A stretch of DNA of 48,526 nt from an uncultured Eubacteriales bacterium (GTDB taxonomy: Bacteria; Bacillota; Clostridia; Oscillospirales; Acutalibacteraceae), in NCBI GenBank assembly GCA_900540085.1, contig UQEU01000011.1, positions 1 to 48,526 on the forward strand, in the 5' to 3' direction. This document shows, in pieces, positions 41,350-48,526 of this stretch. The notes under the pieces were generated by a model. It saw only the letters and a list, made by a program, of their open reading frames with translations, did not search any database and had not been told where the DNA came from. The translations under genes were made by a program, and so were the position numbers. Each line of letters begins with the position of its first letter. Position 1 is the stretch's first letter.

Positions 41350-41462
41350 TACATTACGCAGGATGATTTTTTATTTTTTATGAAAAATGTTTGTTTTTTG
41401 TCATAAATATGTTATCACAAGCATACAATTTGTTCAATTATTTTTGTTTTTTATAAATATTG

Positions 41463-41491
41463 TTGACTTTAAAATAACGATATATTATAAT
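41463..41491 (+). promoter_or_regulatory. sigma-A promoter of purA
   Basis: TTGACT (41463-41468) and TATAAT (41486-41491) are 17 bp apart. Transcription should start near 41498, directly at the base of the hairpin at 41501-41527. Confidence 0.85.
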
Positions 41492-41500
41492 CAGTATAGG

Positions 41501-41527
41501 GCGACGGAAAAACCTCATTTCCGTCGC
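41501..41527 (+). promoter_or_regulatory. 5'-terminal hairpin of the purA mRNA
   Basis: GCGACGGAAA / TTTCCGTCGC is a perfect 10-bp stem with a 7-nt loop, starting within a few bases of the predicted transcription start. It is followed by TGTTTTATTTC, so it could act as a weak attenuator. It could also protect the mRNA 5' end from decay. No PurR box was recognised. Confidence 0.6.
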
Positions 41528-41580
41528 TGTTTTATTTCAAAACATACCAAAATAATGAAAACAGGAGTTGTATTTCAATC

Positions 41581-42849
41581 ATGGTAAGAGCAATTGTCGG
41601 CGCTAACTGGGGCGACGAAGGTAAAGGTAAAATTACAGATATGTTTGCTGAAAAGAGCGATATTGTCGTTCGTTTTCAGGGCGGTGCAAATGCAGGTCAC
41701 ACTATCATAAACGAACACGGCAGATTTGCACTTCACCTTATGCCGTCGGGTGTTTGCTATAAACATACTACAAATATCATAGGCAACGGCGTGGCACTCG
41801 ATATAAATAAATTTGTAAATGAACTTGAAGAAGTCAGAAAAGCAGGTCTTGACCCGCACATGCTTGTTTCAGACAGAGCACAGGTACTTATGCCGTACCA
41901 TATTCTTCTTGATGAATATGAAGAAGAAAGACTCGGAAAAAATGCTTTCGGTTCAACAAAAAGCGGTATCGCTCCTTTCTTCAGTGACAAGTATGCAAAA
42001 ATCGGTATTCAGGTAAATGAACTTTTTGACGATGAAGTTTTGAAGGCTAAACTTGAAAATATCTGCACTCTCAAAAATCTTTTGATTGAGCATGTTTATC
42101 ATAAGCCTCTTTTGGACAAAGATGAACTCTATGCACAGTGTGTTGAATTCAGAGAAAAAATCAAACCTTATGTTTGCGACACTGCAGTTTATCTCAGAAA
42201 TGCGATGAAAGAGGGCAAAAACATTCTTCTTGAAGGTCAGCTTGGTTCTCTTAAAGACCCCGATTTCGGTATTTACCCAATGGTAACATCTTCCTCTACT
42301 CTTGCAGGCTACGGTTGTGTCGGTGCAGGCATACCTCCTCATAAAATTGAAGATATTGTTGTAGTTACTAAAGCATATTCAAGTGCAGTAGGTGCAGGCG
42401 AATTTGTTTCTGAAATTTTCGGCGAAGAAGCAGACGAACTTCGTATTCACGGCGGAGATAAGGGCGAGTTCGGTGCAACAACAGGCAGACCTCGTCGTGT
42501 AGGTTGGTTTGACTGTGTTGCTACAAAATACGGTCTTGATTGTCAGGGTGCAACTCAAGTTGTTCTTACTGCTCTTGACTGTCTTTCATATCTTGATGAA
42601 ATTAAAGTTTGCACAGCGTATGAGATTGACGGCGAAATTACAAAAGATTTCCCTGTAACATCTCAGCTTAAAAAAGCAAAACCTGTTCTTACAACATTAA
42701 AAGGTTTCGGAGATATTAAGGGTATCAGAGATTACAATCAACTTCCGCAGGAAGCAAAAGACTATGTTGAGTTTATAGAAAAAGAACTCGGCTATAAAAT
42801 AACAATGGTTTCAAACGGCCCTGCCCGTGAAGAAATTATGATAAGATGA
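41581..42849 (+). CDS. purA: adenylosuccinate synthase
   Basis: Joins IMP and aspartate with GTP to make adenylosuccinate, the first step from IMP to AMP. It is 422 residues, the normal size. The GTP-binding loop is GANWGDEGKGKITD (residues 7-20), and VRFQGGANAGHT (30-41) is the second signature with the catalytic His. TTGRPRRVGW near residue 300 is also present. The AGGAG site lies 13 nt before the ATG, longer than usual, so translation may be modest. A near-consensus promoter and a 5' hairpin precede it. Confidence 0.97.
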   Translation: MVRAIVGANWGDEGKGKITDMFAEKSDIVVRFQGGANAGHTIINEHGRFALHLMPSGVCYKHTTNIIGNGVALDINKFVNELEEVRKAGLDPHMLVSDRAQVLMPYHILLDEYEEERLGKNAFGSTKSGIAPFFSDKYAKIGIQVNELFDDEVLKAKLENICTLKNLLIEHVYHKPLLDKDELYAQCVEFREKIKPYVCDTAVYLRNAMKEGKNILLEGQLGSLKDPDFGIYPMVTSSSTLAGYGCVGAGIPPHKIEDIVVVTKAYSSAVGAGEFVSEIFGEEADELRIHGGDKGEFGATTGRPRRVGWFDCVATKYGLDCQGATQVVLTALDCLSYLDEIKVCTAYEIDGEITKDFPVTSQLKKAKPVLTTLKGFGDIKGIRDYNQLPQEAKDYVEFIEKELGYKITMVSNGPAREEIMIR

Positions 42850-42922
42850 TTTGTAGTTCGATTTTATTAAATTAAACTATATCTGTCTCGGTATAAATTA
42901 CATAGTAAAAAGAATAAGTCGG

Positions 42923-42946
42923 GGGGGTGTCAATATTGACACCCCC
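42923..42946 (+). terminator. terminator of purA
   Basis: GGGGGTGTCAA-TA-TTGACACCCCC is a perfect 11-bp stem followed by ATTTTTT, a strong intrinsic terminator about 75 nt past the purA stop. Confidence 0.95.
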
Positions 42947-42962
42947 ATTTTTTATGAATTGA

Positions 42963-43997
42963 TTATTCTTTTATTATCTCTATTATTTTACTGATATTAT
43001 TTGAATTTAACTCAAAATATGTTGACTCAAAAGCTTGAAAATACTTACTGTCTTTACAAATCCAAAATTCAAATGATAAACCGTTTGACAATTTGAAAAC
43101 AAGACGATATTGACCTGTTTCGCTCATACTTTCATTTATTTTGTTTCTGTGTATATCATAGTATATATCATCATTTTTGTCTTTTACGGAATTAGCCTCT
43201 GAAAAATTTTGTATAACGGCATCTATTTTATCTTTTTCTTTAATATTTTTTGTTAAAATTTCTTTTACTGTTGTACCTGTTATTGATTCTCCTTGAAATC
43301 CTGTAATATTTTCGTCAATTATTTCGTCTTGCCAAACTTCTATGGCGTCAACTTGATTGTTATTATTGATTGAAAATAATTCAAATAAATCATTTATGCT
43401 AACTGAATTATTCAAATTTACTATATGAAACAAATATACATTATCAGCAGTTTTAACTACTATATTTGATAAGTCGTTGCATGGTAAATAATGATATACT
43501 TTCGCATTGTAAAACTCATTTTGCTTGGAAATTTCATCGTCTTCAATTTTTTGCGTATCGACATTAAAAATATTATCTGAATTAATGTTACAGATGTAGG
43601 AACCGACATCAGATTCTTTTATGACAAAATTTCCGTTGTTTTTTTCTAATTTATTTTTTAATTCGTATGACGAAAATTGTCTGTAAAACACATTATTTAT
43701 CAGTATTTCTTGCGGCAATGATTTTCCGTTATCATCTTCTGTGATTGTTATAAATTTTTCATTTTTGTTTTCAGATGTGCTGACTGAAGTATTTTCATTT
43801 GAATGCTTTGAAAAATTACTGATAACCGAAGTTGTTGCTATAAGTACTGCAAAACATGCAGCTATGGTAATTGTTCCTTTGATTTTTTTAATTTTGCTTA
43901 TTTTCTTTTTTGTGAGTTCCTTTTTTACATTATTGCGTATTTTGTCCTTTAGTTCCGATGAAGGCTTTATTTCATTAATATAATCACTATATTTCAT
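42963..43997 (-). CDS. putative membrane-anchored anti-sigma factor
   Basis: A 344-residue protein with a basic cytoplasmic N-terminus (about 1-40), one membrane segment (about 42-62, GTITIAACFAVLIATTSVIS) and a large outer domain rich in Asn, Asp and Ser. It directly follows an ECF sigma gene with a 7-nt gap, the usual place for the matching anti-sigma factor. The short N-terminal part would hold the sigma factor. No zinc-binding HxxxCxxC motif is seen. The outer domain is not recognised. GAAAGG lies before the ATG. Confidence 0.65.
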   Translation of the reverse strand: MKYSDYINEIKPSSELKDKIRNNVKKELTKKKISKIKKIKGTITIAACFAVLIATTSVISNFSKHSNENTSVSTSENKNEKFITITEDDNGKSLPQEILINNVFYRQFSSYELKNKLEKNNGNFVIKESDVGSYICNINSDNIFNVDTQKIEDDEISKQNEFYNAKVYHYLPCNDLSNIVVKTADNVYLFHIVNLNNSVSINDLFELFSINNNNQVDAIEVWQDEIIDENITGFQGESITGTTVKEILTKNIKEKDKIDAVIQNFSEANSVKDKNDDIYYDIHRNKINESMSETGQYRLVFKLSNGLSFEFWICKDSKYFQAFESTYFELNSNNISKIIEIIKE

Positions 43998-44004
43998 AAA
44001 TTAT

Positions 44005-44493
44005 CTACCTTTCTAATTTATTTTTTATTTTTTCTTTTGCTCTTTTTAAATGTGATTTAACAGTGTTTTCGTTCATTTTCAAGTATTTGGAGATTTGATT
44101 TGTTGTCATATCTTCATAAAAATAAAGCAAAAGAATTGTTCTTTCACTTGGATTTAAACTTTTAATTGATTGCTGTATATCTAATTTATCAATGATTTCG
44201 TTTTCAAAATGTTCATCAGCACATTCTGTTTCTGATAATTGTAAACAATTATTGTTTTTAGATTTAAGTGTATTTTTACAATGATTAATTGTTACTCTGA
44301 TTATCCATGCTTTTTCATGTTCAGAACTTTGAAAACTTTTATTATTAGTGAAAAGTTTTAAAAATACATCTTGTGTGATATCTTCTGCTAAAGATTTGTT
44401 TAATGTGTATTGAAATGCTAAACGGTAAATTAAAGTGGAATATTTTTCATATTTTTCATTAAATATGTCGTCGTTTAATTCATAGTTTGTCAA
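44005..44493 (-). CDS. ECF-type RNA polymerase sigma factor
   Basis: A 162-residue extracytoplasmic-function sigma factor. Region 2 (LIYRLAFQYTLNKSLAEDITQDVFLKL) binds core polymerase and the -10. Region 4 (LNPSERTILLLYFYEDMTTNQISKYLKMNENTVKSHLKRAKE) binds the -35. I start at the TTG at 44493, which has AAAGGGGTG 5 nt upstream; an in-frame ATG at 44544 adds 17 residues that do not fit the family and would place translation within the upstream regulatory DNA. The anti-sigma-like gene follows by 7 nt. A 14-bp perfect inverted repeat lies just upstream. Confidence 0.9.
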   Translation of the reverse strand: MTNYELNDDIFNEKYEKYSTLIYRLAFQYTLNKSLAEDITQDVFLKLFTNNKSFQSSEHEKAWIIRVTINHCKNTLKSKNNNCLQLSETECADEHFENEIIDKLDIQQSIKSLNPSERTILLLYFYEDMTTNQISKYLKMNENTVKSHLKRAKEKIKNKLER

Positions 44494-44533
44494 ATCATCA
44501 CCCCTTTCACTATTAAAACATTTAAGAACTGAC

Positions 44534-44572
44534 AATAGTTGCAAAAAATTTTAAATTATTTTTGCAACTATT
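44534..44572. promoter_or_regulatory. 14-bp perfect inverted repeat upstream of the sigma gene
   Basis: AATAGTTGCAAAAA and TTTTTGCAACTATT form a perfect 14-bp inverted repeat with an 11-nt centre. It lies about 40 nt upstream of the sigma factor start. Each arm contains TTGCAA and TGCAAC, which resembles a -35 hexamer, so it may be a paired promoter element or operator. There is no T-run after it on either strand to make it a terminator. Confidence 0.65.
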
Positions 44573-44656
44573 TGATGATATGATTTGTATTGTTATTAGG
44601 ATGTATTGATATAATGGGAGATATTTATTATTTCAGTCGATTTGAATTATAAAGTT

Positions 44657-44687
44657 AAAAGAACAGTTCGTTTTGAACTGTTCTTTT
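44657..44687 (-). terminator. terminator of lrgAB
   Basis: AAAAGAACAGTTC / GAACTGTTCTTTT is a perfect 13-bp stem with a 5-nt loop. It lies about 35 nt past the lrgB stop. It can act in both directions because of the A- and T-rich ends. Confidence 0.9.
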
Positions 44688-44721
44688 TTGTAATAATATA
44701 ATATTTATGTTTTTGCGAAAA

Positions 44722-45414
44722 TTAAAAGAATTTTGCAAAGACAGCTGCCGCAACAACGGTCAGTACGCTTGAAACGACTATGGACAGACTGCTCATTGCA
44801 CCCTCGGTTTCTCCCATTTCCATAGCTTTAGTTGTTCCTATTGCGTGTGAAGAAGTACCTATTGCCACGCCTTTTGCTATCGGTTCTGTGATTTTAAACA
44901 GTTTGCACACACTTTCTGCTATGACATTCCCGATTACGCCCGTTACAATAATGACCGCAACCGTAACAGATATATATCCGCCGAGTTCTTCCGATACACC
45001 CATTCCTACGGCTGTTGTTATGGATTTCGGAAGAAGTGTTACATACTCTGTGTGATTTAATTTGAGCAATACCGAAAAAGCAAGCACGCTTAAAAGACTT
45101 GTCAAAACACCGCTTGAAATACCTAAAACTATTGCCGTTTTATTTTTTTTCAACAATTCAAACTTTTCGTAAAGAGGAATTGCAAGGCAAACGGTAGCGG
45201 GGGTAAGAAGATAACTCAAATATTTCGCACTGCTGTTGTAGATTTCATAGTCTATTTTAAAAACAAGCAGAAAAACGACAGTAAAAACTATTGAAATCAG
45301 CAAAGGGTTGAAAATAGCAAGTTTAAATTTCTTTTTCAGCCAAACACCTGTCATATATGAAAAAAGGCTTATGATAACACCGAAATAGGCAGACGCTTCA
45401 AAAAACTCATTCAT
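44722..45414 (-). CDS. lrgB: LrgB/CidB family membrane protein
   Basis: A 230-residue polytopic membrane protein of the LrgB/CidB (YohK) family, with about six or seven segments. The block SITTAVGMGVSEELGG near residue 131 and AKGVAIGTSSHAIGTTKAMEMG near 184 are typical of the family. LrgAB and CidAB pairs affect autolysis, and in some bacteria they transport pyruvate; neither role can be assigned here from sequence. The start overlaps the lrgA stop by 8 nt. Confidence 0.93.
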   Translation of the reverse strand: MNEFFEASAYFGVIISLFSYMTGVWLKKKFKLAIFNPLLISIVFTVVFLLVFKIDYEIYNSSAKYLSYLLTPATVCLAIPLYEKFELLKKNKTAIVLGISSGVLTSLLSVLAFSVLLKLNHTEYVTLLPKSITTAVGMGVSEELGGYISVTVAVIIVTGVIGNVIAESVCKLFKITEPIAKGVAIGTSSHAIGTTKAMEMGETEGAMSSLSIVVSSVLTVVAAAVFAKFF

Positions 45415-45775
45415 CTGTTTTACCGTCCTTTTTGAATTTTTTTAATAAAAACTGTGTAACCTTTCCGGATATAATCATTACAATAAAGGTCGTTAAAACA
45501 GTTATGATAATATATTTTGCAAATGTCGGTTTGATGAGTTCCCAACTTTCCAAAACTCCGACTGCCGACGGTATGAACATTACGGGCATAATCTGAACTA
45601 AAAAATTTCCCGTTTCTTTGACATCTTCAAGTTTGATTATTTTGAAGTTTAAACACAAAAACAGAATTATTATTCCGTAAATTCCGGCAGGGACGGGAAG
45701 AGGCACGAAATGATTTAATAGTTCGCCTGCAAAAGATATTGAAATGATTATTAAAAACTGTTTAATGTATTTCAA
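45407..45775 (-). CDS. lrgA: LrgA/CidA family holin-like protein
   Basis: A 122-residue membrane protein with four segments, of the LrgA/CidA family, which resembles phage holins and works with LrgB. GELLNHFVPLPVPAGIYGII near the N-terminus is the family signature. I start at TTG 45775, which has GGAGG 6 nt upstream. The open frame continues upstream to 45922, but that extra part is not membrane-like and contains a sigma-A promoter (45804-45832), so it is not coding. Confidence 0.9.
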   Translation of the reverse strand: MKYIKQFLIIISISFAGELLNHFVPLPVPAGIYGIIILFLCLNFKIIKLEDVKETGNFLVQIMPVMFIPSAVGVLESWELIKPTFAKYIIITVLTTFIVMIISGKVTQFLLKKFKKDGKTDE

Positions 45776-45803
45776 AACTGACCTCCGAAATTGTTTTTTT
45801 GGT

Positions 45804-45832
45804 ATTTTATCACTAAAATCAAAATCGGTCAA
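45804..45832 (-). promoter_or_regulatory. sigma-A promoter of lrgAB
   Basis: On the minus strand TTGACC (45827-45832) and TAAAAT (45804-45809) are 17 bp apart, about 29 nt upstream of the chosen TTG start of lrgA. Confidence 0.75.
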
Positions 45833-45978
45833 ATATCGGTCGTGATTTTTTAAATTTTTTGATTGTTTTTTATTTATATATTTTGTGAAAAGTAAATTTC
45901 GGTAAAATTGTACTTTTTTCATTTAATTTTTGTGTAAAAATTTTGTTAGATTTTATCACTTTCAATTTTTCAATCGTA

Positions 45979-46007
45979 TTGATTTTCAAATTTCAAAGAT
46001 ATATAAT
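45979..46007 (+). promoter_or_regulatory. sigma-A promoter of ddh
   Basis: TTGATT (45979-45984) and TATAAT (46002-46007) are 17 bp apart. Transcription would start near 46014, leaving a leader of about 100 nt that contains the hairpin at 46032-46060. Confidence 0.7.
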
Positions 46008-46117
46008 AAATCTTGTATTTATATATATTTGTTTCAATCTTTTCTTTGTTTGGATTGAAATGAATAAATTATTTTACAAATTTTAAACAAACTATATTAT
46101 GTTAGGAGAGAGTTACT

Positions 46118-47101
46118 ATGAGCATTAAAATTGCAATTGCAGGTTACGGCAACCTAGGCAGAGGCGTTGAGTGTGCATTAAACACTTCACAGGATATGGA
46201 ACTTGTAGGCGTTTTCTCAAGAAGAGACCCGAAAAGTATTCAGACAAAAACAAATGTTCCTGTTTACCATATAGATGAGGCTGTTAAGTTCAAAGACGAT
46301 ATAGATGTAATGATTCTTTGCGGCGGCAGTGCAAACGACCTTCCGAAGCAAACTGCACAGTTGGCAAAATATTTCAATGTAATTGACAGTTTTGATACTC
46401 ATGCAAAAATCCCCGAACATTTTGCAGATGTTGATGCAGTAAGTAAAGAAAGTAAAAAAATCAGCATCATTTCTGTCGGTTGGGACCCAGGTCTTTTTTC
46501 ACTTAATCGTCTTTACGGTCAGGCAGTTTTGCCGAACGGCAACGATTATACATTTTGGGGCAAGGGCGTAAGTCAGGGACACTCGGACGCAATCAGAAGA
46601 ATTGAGGGTGTTCAGGATGCAAAGCAATACACAATTCCTGTTGAGGAAGCACTTGAAAGTGTAAGAAACGGCGAAAATCCACAACTTACAACCCGTCAAA
46701 AACATAAAAGAGAATGTTTTGTTGTTGCAAAAGAGGGTGCAGACCTTGAATATATTGAAAATGCAATAAAAACTATGCCAAACTATTTTGCAGACTACGA
46801 TACAACAGTTCATTTTATTTCGCAGGAAGAGTTGAATGAAAATCATTCGGGTATTCCGCACGGAGGAATTGTTTTCAGAACAGGACAGACAGGACTCAAC
46901 GGAGAAAATAAGCATGTAATTGAGTATAAGCTTACTCTTGATTCAAATCCTGAGTTCACTTCAAGCGTTTTGGTTGCTTATGCAAGAGCCGCATACAGAC
47001 TTAATAAAGAAGGTCAGTGCGGATGTAAAACGGTTTTTGATATTGCACCTGCTTATCTTCATCCGTCTTCACCTGAAGAACTCAGAAAAAATTTGCTTTA
47101 A
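46118..47101 (+). CDS. ddh: meso-diaminopimelate dehydrogenase
   Basis: Makes meso-diaminopimelate from tetrahydrodipicolinate, ammonia and NADPH in one step, feeding lysine and peptidoglycan synthesis. The 327-residue length is typical. The nucleotide-binding motif is IAGYGNLGRGVE (residues 7-18), with FSRRDP near 34 fitting NADPH binding. Substrate-site stretches DSFDTHAKIPEH near 89 and SVGWDPGLFSLNRLYGQAV near 117 are clear. TTAGGAG lies before the ATG. The neighbour guaA, 83 nt downstream with no terminator between, may be cotranscribed. Confidence 0.95.
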   Translation: MSIKIAIAGYGNLGRGVECALNTSQDMELVGVFSRRDPKSIQTKTNVPVYHIDEAVKFKDDIDVMILCGGSANDLPKQTAQLAKYFNVIDSFDTHAKIPEHFADVDAVSKESKKISIISVGWDPGLFSLNRLYGQAVLPNGNDYTFWGKGVSQGHSDAIRRIEGVQDAKQYTIPVEEALESVRNGENPQLTTRQKHKRECFVVAKEGADLEYIENAIKTMPNYFADYDTTVHFISQEELNENHSGIPHGGIVFRTGQTGLNGENKHVIEYKLTLDSNPEFTSSVLVAYARAAYRLNKEGQCGCKTVFDIAPAYLHPSSPEELRKNLL

Positions 47102-47184
47102 TCATTATTTTTTTTAATTTTAAAGTTAATAATTAAATCTAAATATCAAATTTTAAAAATAAGTTTATATTACGGAGGCAGTTT

Positions 47185-48477
47185 ATGAAACAAGATATGA
47201 TAGTAATTTTAGACCTTGGCAGTACAGAAAACACAATTCTCGCTCGTGAAATAAGAGCGCTCGGAGTATATAGTGAAATTTATCCGCACGATATTACTGC
47301 ACAAGAACTCAAAGCATTGCCGAATGTTAAAGGCGTCATTTTGAACGGAGGTAAAAACAGAGTTGTTGACGGAGTTGAAATTGATGTAAATGCAGAAATT
47401 TATGATTGCGGTTTACCTGTTATTTCTGTTGACCATCCGCTTTCAAAGTGTCAAGTTAAATATGACTCTGCGATTGACGAAGAAAGCCTTAAAAAATTTG
47501 TTTTTGATGAATGCAAGGCAGAAGCAAATTGGAATATGAAAAATTTTGTGGCTGACCAAGTTGAACTCCTCCGTAATCAAATCGGCGACAAAAAAGTATT
47601 GCTTGCTCTTTCGGGCGGTGTTGACTCATCTGTTGTTGCAGCATTACTTCTTAAAGCAATCGGCGACCAACTTGTTTGCGTTCATGTAAATCACGGCTTG
47701 ATGAGAAAAGACGAGTCGGAAAGCGTTGTAAGCGTTTTCAGAGACCAATTAAATGCTAACCTTGTGTATGTTGACGCTTCAGAGCGTTTTCTCGGTAAAC
47801 TTGAAAATGTTGCCGACCCTGAACAAAAGCGTAAAATTATAGGCAGTGAGTTTATCAGAGTTTTTGAAGAAGAAGCAAGAAAACTTGAAGGAATTGATTT
47901 TCTCGGTCAAGGTACAATCTATCCTGATATTATTGAAAGCGGTACAAAAACTGCAAAAGTAGTAAAATCTCACCACAATGTAGGCGGACTTCCCGAAGAT
48001 ATGCAGTTTGAACTTGTTGAGCCTCTTAAACAACTTTTCAAAGACGAAGTAAGAGCGTGCGGACTTGAACTCGGTTTGCCTCATAAAATGGTATTCCGTC
48101 AGCCTTTCCCTGGTCCCGGACTTGGTGTTCGTTGTCTCGGTGCTATTACAAGAGAAAGACTTGAAGCTGTAAGAGAGTCTGACGCAATTTTGCGTGATGA
48201 ATTTGAAAAAGCAGGTCTTGATAAAAAAGTATGGCAGTATTTTACAATCGTTCCCGATTTCAAATCTGTTGGCGTTAAGGACAATGCAAGATGCTTTGAG
48301 TATCCTGTAATCATCAGAGCGGTAAATACTGTTGACGCAATGACTGCAACAATCGAAAGACTCGATTGGGATATTTTGGAGAAAGTAACAAATAGAATTT
48401 TAGCAGAAGTTAAAAATGTAAATAGAGTTTGCTACGATATCTCTCCAAAACCAACTGCCACAATCGAGTGGGAATAA
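47185..48477 (+). CDS. guaA: GMP synthase lacking the glutaminase core
   Basis: GMP synthase converts XMP to GMP using ATP and ammonia, normally taken from glutamine. The synthetase half is complete: the PP-loop SGGVDSS at residues 143-149, QGTIYPDIIES near 245, the dimerisation domain, and a C-terminal KPTATIEWE. The N-terminal glutaminase domain is cut down. It begins normally (VILDLGSTENTILAREIRAL) and reaches GLPV at residue 78. Where the catalytic GICYGMQ should be it reads ISVDHPLSK, and it then joins directly to FVFDECKAEANW. About 80-90 residues, including the nucleophilic Cys and the His-Glu pair, are missing. The total is 430 residues rather than about 510-525. Confidence 0.95.
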   Translation: MKQDMIVILDLGSTENTILAREIRALGVYSEIYPHDITAQELKALPNVKGVILNGGKNRVVDGVEIDVNAEIYDCGLPVISVDHPLSKCQVKYDSAIDEESLKKFVFDECKAEANWNMKNFVADQVELLRNQIGDKKVLLALSGGVDSSVVAALLLKAIGDQLVCVHVNHGLMRKDESESVVSVFRDQLNANLVYVDASERFLGKLENVADPEQKRKIIGSEFIRVFEEEARKLEGIDFLGQGTIYPDIIESGTKTAKVVKSHHNVGGLPEDMQFELVEPLKQLFKDEVRACGLELGLPHKMVFRQPFPGPGLGVRCLGAITRERLEAVRESDAILRDEFEKAGLDKKVWQYFTIVPDFKSVGVKDNARCFEYPVIIRAVNTVDAMTATIERLDWDILEKVTNRILAEVKNVNRVCYDISPKPTATIEWE

Positions 48478-48526
48478 ATCGAGTTGCTTAAAAAAGCCAG
48501 TGTTTATGCGGGTTTCAGCGATTTCG

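Larger units (their letters stand above)
45776..46117. other. divergent intergenic region between lrgA and ddh
   Basis: This 342-nt AT-rich gap holds the lrgAB promoter (minus), the ddh promoter (plus) and, in the ddh leader, an 8-bp inverted repeat TTTCAATC / GATTGAAA at 46032-46060 with a 13-nt loop. I saw no gene, tRNA or known riboswitch in it. Confidence 0.6.

Noticed and set aside
45776..45922. N-terminal extension of lrgA up to 45922
   Set aside because: The extra residues are not membrane-like and the stretch contains a good promoter; GGAGG lies right before the TTG at 45775.
1..48526. CRISPR arrays, tRNAs, rRNAs, insertion sequences or prophage
   Set aside because: I saw no regularly spaced repeats, cloverleaf-type sequences, transposase or integrase genes, or target-site duplications.

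Overview
The window is an AT-rich, tightly packed stretch of a bacterial chromosome. It most likely comes from a spore-forming, anaerobic member of the Clostridia, probably near the Ruminococcaceae/Oscillospirales. The evidence is a six-subunit Rnf complex of clostridial gene order (CDGEAB), the sporulation genes ylbJ, yqfC and yqfD, a PdaA-like spore-cortex deacetylase, meso-diaminopimelate dehydrogenase, a CIRCE heat-shock operator, and strong Shine-Dalgarno sites with sigma-A type promoters. The family-level placement is inference. I saw no rRNA, tRNA, CRISPR array, transposase or prophage.

Layout. 1-7164 (minus) is one energy-conservation unit: apbE, a NusG-domain-II protein, a Gx transporter-like protein and rnfCDGEAB, ending in two tandem hairpins. 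7418-11104 holds a zinc alcohol dehydrogenase and the divergent sporulation genes ylbJ and yqfC-yqfD. 11156-13314 is a small regulator-plus-membrane-protein cassette: an XRE repressor-like gene facing a promoter whose spacer is a perfect inverted repeat, followed by three membrane proteins, two of them with SHOCT-like tails. 13364-17559 (minus) holds mgsA, hisS, aspS and a YfbR-like HD phosphohydrolase. 17760-22180 (minus) is mreB-mreC-mreD-mrdA for cell elongation. 22427-25363 (minus) is an M20 peptidase with two membrane proteins. 25562-28329 (minus) holds pdaA, mgtC and prfB. 28605-32677 (plus) is a RING-like/DUF2628 membrane protein, then galU, a ThyX-like protein, a CPBP protease and tadA. 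32816-38465 (minus) holds htpG with a CIRCE operator, a flavodoxin-like reductase, a DUF1846 protein and an NSS-family sodium symporter with a long structured leader. 38818-48477 holds a GH36 alpha-galactosidase, a MerR regulator, purA, an ECF sigma/anti-sigma pair, lrgAB, ddh and a guaA lacking its glutaminase core.

How the genes work together. Rnf moves electrons between ferredoxin and NAD coupled to an ion gradient, and ApbE attaches the FMN groups that RnfG and RnfD need. A sodium symporter could use such a gradient. MreBCD/PBP2, Ddh, PdaA and MgtC belong to envelope and cortex functions. PurA and GuaA are the two branch enzymes from IMP to AMP and GMP.

Most notable for follow-up: the GMP synthase without glutaminase residues; the XRE/operator/SHOCT cassette; the structured leader of the NSS transporter; CIRCE control of htpG; the ECF sigma gene behind a 14-bp perfect inverted repeat; and an RF2 gene whose frameshift site is in frame through the apparent absence of one T.
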